24,575 nt of DNA, from IMG/VR virus record IMGVR_UViG_3300009177_000296, positions 1-24,575 of that record. One strand, given 5' to 3'. Below, one piece after another: positions 22,133 through 24,575 of this stretch. Origin of the DNA: a virus. Position numbers and translations under genes: made by a program. Positions within the stretch are counted from its first letter, which is position 1; each line of letters opens with the position of its first letter. The notes beneath the pieces were generated by a model. It worked only from the letters and a program-made list of their open reading frames with translations. It had not been told where the DNA came from and made no database searches.

Positions 22133-23581
22133 TTACTGCACCACGTATGTGACTGAAAGCATGATTCGAGTTCCTGCCTGAATATTGCCGTAAGAAAGTA
22201 GACCATCAAAACTAGCAGTAACAGCAGTTTTATAGGGAATATAACAATAGTCAGAAGCAACATTCATATATGACATTAAACCAAGAACAGCTCCGGCAAT
22301 ACTCTGAAAATATCCAATAGAAGGACTAGGATATGTCATGGCAGCAGCATATGGAAGTCCTCTCAGCAAGAGATTTCCAGCGCCTCCGCTTCCTACAGCA
22401 TTTATTGCAACGTCACAGTAAGCAGTTACTATTCTTCCCACTCTGACGTAAATTCCATTCGCAATACCATATGATTGACCAGTTGGAGCACCTGCATCAC
22501 CTGTGAAGTAGGGTACCCATGTTCCTTCTTCATATCGATCTAATAGTGCAGCATTAGATGAGTCTACTGGAAAGTATGCTCCTCCTCGATGTTCCGTATA
22601 GTTAGATGGAAATTGAACTACTCCATTTCTATGATGGACACTTGATGTAACTTGAATAGAAGTATCGTCAAATCTAGCTGTAGTACTCAGTGTTCCATTA
22701 TTGGGTTGATAAAATATCCAGTCTCGATTATTAGCAGGTCCATTAGGATCATATGATTCAAGAATTCCTAAATTACCCGCTGCCTGAATTGCTCCACCAG
22801 TGGTTAGAATATTTCCAACAGCAGTTATTGCATTACCAGATATCAATGCTCCACCCTGAATATTTCCAGGAGTAGAAATCAGTCCCCTAACACTCATAGA
22901 ACCATTATGAGCTAATTCCATTTGGATGATGTGACCAGATTCACCATCATCCTGGGTGTAGAATCTCAGATTCTGAGACTGATTCATTATTCGCCAAACC
23001 CTCGAATTGACAGGTTGGGCCATATCATTCAAGTAGAGACTTGGATTACCAGCAGTTTGAATGTATAGTGCTCCGGGAGCATTTATAGCAGTATTAGAAG
23101 TGGGACCATCTAATCCGGCACTGGCATAAAATACACCAACTCGACTAAATCTATATCTAACTCCATAAGCATTATTAGCATCATTTACGAAGGAAATGTA
23201 TGCATCAGTACCAAATCCTTCAAATCGTAGTACTTTAGAACCTGCGGCTGAATCAGCATCACTGAATGTGAGGAATGGATCATTATGACTAATAGTTTGA
23301 TTAGTACCAGTAAATACATTCTGAAGATTCAACCATACAGAATTCAGTAGATAGTCAGATCCACCAGGTTCATGCATCGTATGATGCGGTGATGCAGGAT
23401 TACCTGGTACTCCTTGAATACCTTGCGGACCTGTTGGACCCGTTGGACCTGCTGGACCCGTAGCACCTGTAGATCCTGTAGGACCAGTAGGTCCGATTGG
23501 ACCCTGTGGTCCTACTGGACCTGCATTCTGCGGATTCCAGATAGGAACCCAGTTAGTTGTGTTCGGATCAGGTATCGCCAT
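22133..23581 (-). CDS. Tail fibre protein with N-terminal collagen-like repeat
   Basis: The ATG overlaps the previous stop (TAATG near 23579-23583) and AGGAAA lies about five bases upstream. Residues 1-20 are a short N-terminal anchor-like segment. Residues 21-60 are fourteen Gly-X-Y triplets, a collagen-like trimer stalk. Residues about 70-370 are rich in beta strands and Asn/Gly (repeated GNxxTTG-type patterns such as [20 protein letters not shown]), typical of fibre shafts. The C-terminal part, from [11 protein letters not shown] through [19 protein letters not shown], resembles the terminal domains of phage fibres that bind receptors. It probably forms a trimeric side or tip fibre. Family assignment by architecture. 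Confidence 0.85.
   Translation of the reverse strand: MAIPDPNTTNWVPIWNPQNAGPVGPQGPIGPTGPTGSTGATGPAGPTGPTGPQGIQGVPGNPASPHHTMHEPGGSDYLLNSVWLNLQNVFTGTNQTISHNDPFLTFSDADSAAGSKVLRFEGFGTDAYISFVNDANNAYGVRYRFSRVGVFYASAGLDGPTSNTAINAPGALYIQTAGNPSLYLNDMAQPVNSRVWRIMNQSQNLRFYTQDDGESGHIIQMELAHNGSMSVRGLISTPGNIQGGALISGNAITAVGNILTTGGAIQAAGNLGILESYDPNGPANNRDWIFYQPNNGTLSTTARFDDTSIQVTSSVHHRNGVVQFPSNYTEHRGGAYFPVDSSNAALLDRYEEGTWVPYFTGDAGAPTGQSYGIANGIYVRVGRIVTAYCDVAINAVGSGGAGNLLLRGLPYAAAMTYPSPSIGYFQSIAGAVLGLMSYMNVASDYCYIPYKTAVTASFDGLLSYGNIQAGTRIMLSVTYVVQ
23402..23521 (-). repeat. Collagen-like Gly-X-Y triplet repeat
   Basis: Fourteen Gly-led triplets (residues 21-60 of the fibre protein) include GPT, GPQ and GAT types. 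Hydroxylation is not needed for phage collagen-like stalks. On the DNA level this is a 9-base GGNCCNNCN-type periodicity. Confidence 0.88.
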
Positions 23582-23934
23582 TATTTCCTACTTGATACAG
23601 CCAACCAATCCAGAGTTTCCAGTGCATTACGTGACGGAGTACCAGTAGACCACGGAACCTGAGCGATGTAGGTCATCAGCATATCGTATTCAGGGATATT
23701 GATCTGGAGGGTTCTTACTCCCTCTTTCAACAGTTGTCTCTCAGGCTCTCCATTCACCATCTTCTTACCGCATGGTTTCAGTTCACTGACTGATTCCAGC
23801 TTCTCGAAGATTGTATTTTCAGTTCGCAGTACTTGCATTCCTTTAGTCTGCTGTAGACTTCCACCAAGTACGAATCCTACGAAGCAGAATTGGAAATGAC
23901 GATCACCTAGCTCATCGGTAAAGTCTAAAGTCAC
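23581..23934 (-). CDS. Hypothetical protein, 117 residues
   Basis: A frame opens at a TTG at 23952, but the GTG at 23934 has AAAGGA six bases before it and lies just after the stop of the collar-fibre gene (23937-23939), so GTG is preferred. The product starts [20 protein letters not shown]. It contains beta-rich segments and a central charged helix ([20 protein letters not shown]), and ends SSRK. Its stop overlaps the start of the collagen-like fibre. The fibre-cluster position suggests an assembly or structural role. No family recognised. Confidence 0.72.
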   Translation of the reverse strand: MTLDFTDELGDRHFQFCFVGFVLGGSLQQTKGMQVLRTENTIFEKLESVSELKPCGKKMVNGEPERQLLKEGVRTLQINIPEYDMLMTYIAQVPWSTGTPSRNALETLDWLAVSSRK

Positions 23935-23936
23935 AG

Positions 23937-24575
23937 TTAATCCTTTTGGCAAATGAAAACTTCCACATAACGTGGAATGTTAGATTGTGAATCAGATCCG
24001 CCACTAATTCCTAGTGCTCCAATACCAGGAACTGTGCCAGAGCCACTAAAGTTATGCGCGTGTCCTCCTGCATTACCTGAGTTCACATCAAAGTCAATAC
24101 CGAAGTTATGACTGTGTGAACCTGAGATTGTGTTGAAACTTCCGCCCGCGTCTGCTGATGCATTAGTTCCAAATGAACTAGTGGTAGAACCTTGATGCAC
24201 CGATACACCATGTGAGTGGTCGCCTACTGAATCAGTACTTCCAGAGACTCCCATTGATCCATGTCCATGACCCGGAACTTGATATGATCCCGCACCATGT
24301 GCATGTGAATCTGCTCCACCCACTACACCCTGATTGGGACCAACACGTATGAATAGTCCATCCCATGCAATACGAGTCCATCCAGGAGGACATCCAGTGA
24401 CGCTAATAGCCATCAATCCACTAGGGAATGTAGCCATAGGCTGCCATGTGCTATCACCACGTAGGAATGTAGTAGTATTAGCTGTTCCAGCACCTAATCT
24501 AGCTGGATTAGCTGTTCCGAATGCTAGTGCTGCTGCATTCATATTAGATATTTGCGACCCATCTCCATTGAAGAA
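23937..24575 (-). CDS. Tail collar/fibre protein with His-rich domain, 5' end outside window
   Basis: The frame is open past the ATG at 24540-24542 to the right edge (codons for FFNGDGSQISN precede it), so the gene is cut by the window and at least 212 residues remain. FLRGDSTWQP near the start is a common fibre signature. A Phage Tail Collar-like domain follows: GLMAISVTGCPPGWTRI, then DGLFIRVGP and GGADSHAHG. Five His-x-His pairs (HAH, HGH, HSH, HSH, HAH) are spread through a Gly/Ser-rich segment; in T4 gp37 such pairs hold iron in the fibre tip. The ending NIPRYVEVFICQKD is typical for this family. It is probably a fibre tip or short tail fibre. Confidence 0.87.
   Translation of the reverse strand, partial: FFNGDGSQISNMNAAALAFGTANPARLGAGTANTTTFLRGDSTWQPMATFPSGLMAISVTGCPPGWTRIAWDGLFIRVGPNQGVVGGADSHAHGAGSYQVPGHGHGSMGVSGSTDSVGDHSHGVSVHQGSTTSSFGTNASADAGGSFNTISGSHSHNFGIDFDVNSGNAGGHAHNFSGSGTVPGIGALGISGGSDSQSNIPRYVEVFICQKD

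Noticed and set aside
23414-23662. Plus-strand frame rich in Trp, Cys, Thr and Arg
   Set aside because: It is the complement of the collagen-like repeat and nothing supports it.

Overview
The window is one continuous piece of a tailed double-stranded DNA phage genome (Caudoviricetes). No host-type housekeeping gene, integrase, insertion sequence or CRISPR array is visible. Two blocks face each other. Positions 1 to 13047 read on the + strand and carry DNA metabolism plus many small early-type genes. Positions 13025 to 24575 read on the - strand and carry tail fibres and large virion-type proteins. The host cannot be named from the sequence. Shine-Dalgarno sites of the GGAG/GAGG type and frequent TAATG or ATGA stop-start overlaps indicate a bacterial host and coupled translation. 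The large internal-type proteins next to the fibres suggest podovirus-like particles, but this is inference because no capsid, portal, terminase or tape-measure gene is in the window.

The + block starts with a coiled-coil protein cut by the window edge, a 53-residue protein, and a fusion of a SprT-like zinc protease with a SNF2-family helicase. Then come small unknown genes, a tRNA-Leu(UAA), and an uncoded stretch of about 200 bases with three consecutive hairpins. Next is a recombination cassette: a RecB/Cas4-like nuclease with Fe-S-type cysteines, a zinc ribbon, a Sak4/RecA-like ATPase, a possible SSB-like protein, and a small protein with an extreme Asp-rich tail. After two intergenic hairpins, one terminator-like, follow a cold-shock-domain protein, two small overlapping genes, a polymerase combining a family-4 UDG-like domain, a 3'-5' exonuclease and family-A polymerase (the SPO1-type layout), a DUF3987-type helicase/primase-like ATPase, a 29-residue membrane peptide and a zinc ribbon protein.

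The - block, read from the right edge, holds a His-rich tail-collar fibre (cut by the window), a small unknown, a collagen-like tail fibre, a 91-residue protein, a GNAT-like protein, a 547-residue protein with eleven exact 11-residue repeats, a 555-residue Pro/Gly/Gln-rich protein, and a 1712-residue protein with an Hsp90/MutL-type (GHKL) ATPase core and an HEFTH zincin motif. The last three are most likely internal or ejected virion proteins.

The least ordinary items are the SprT-SNF2 fusion, the GHKL plus zincin giant protein, the 11-residue repeat array, the hairpin cluster at 4471-4623, and a convergent end where the two blocks overlap by 23 bases with no visible terminator.
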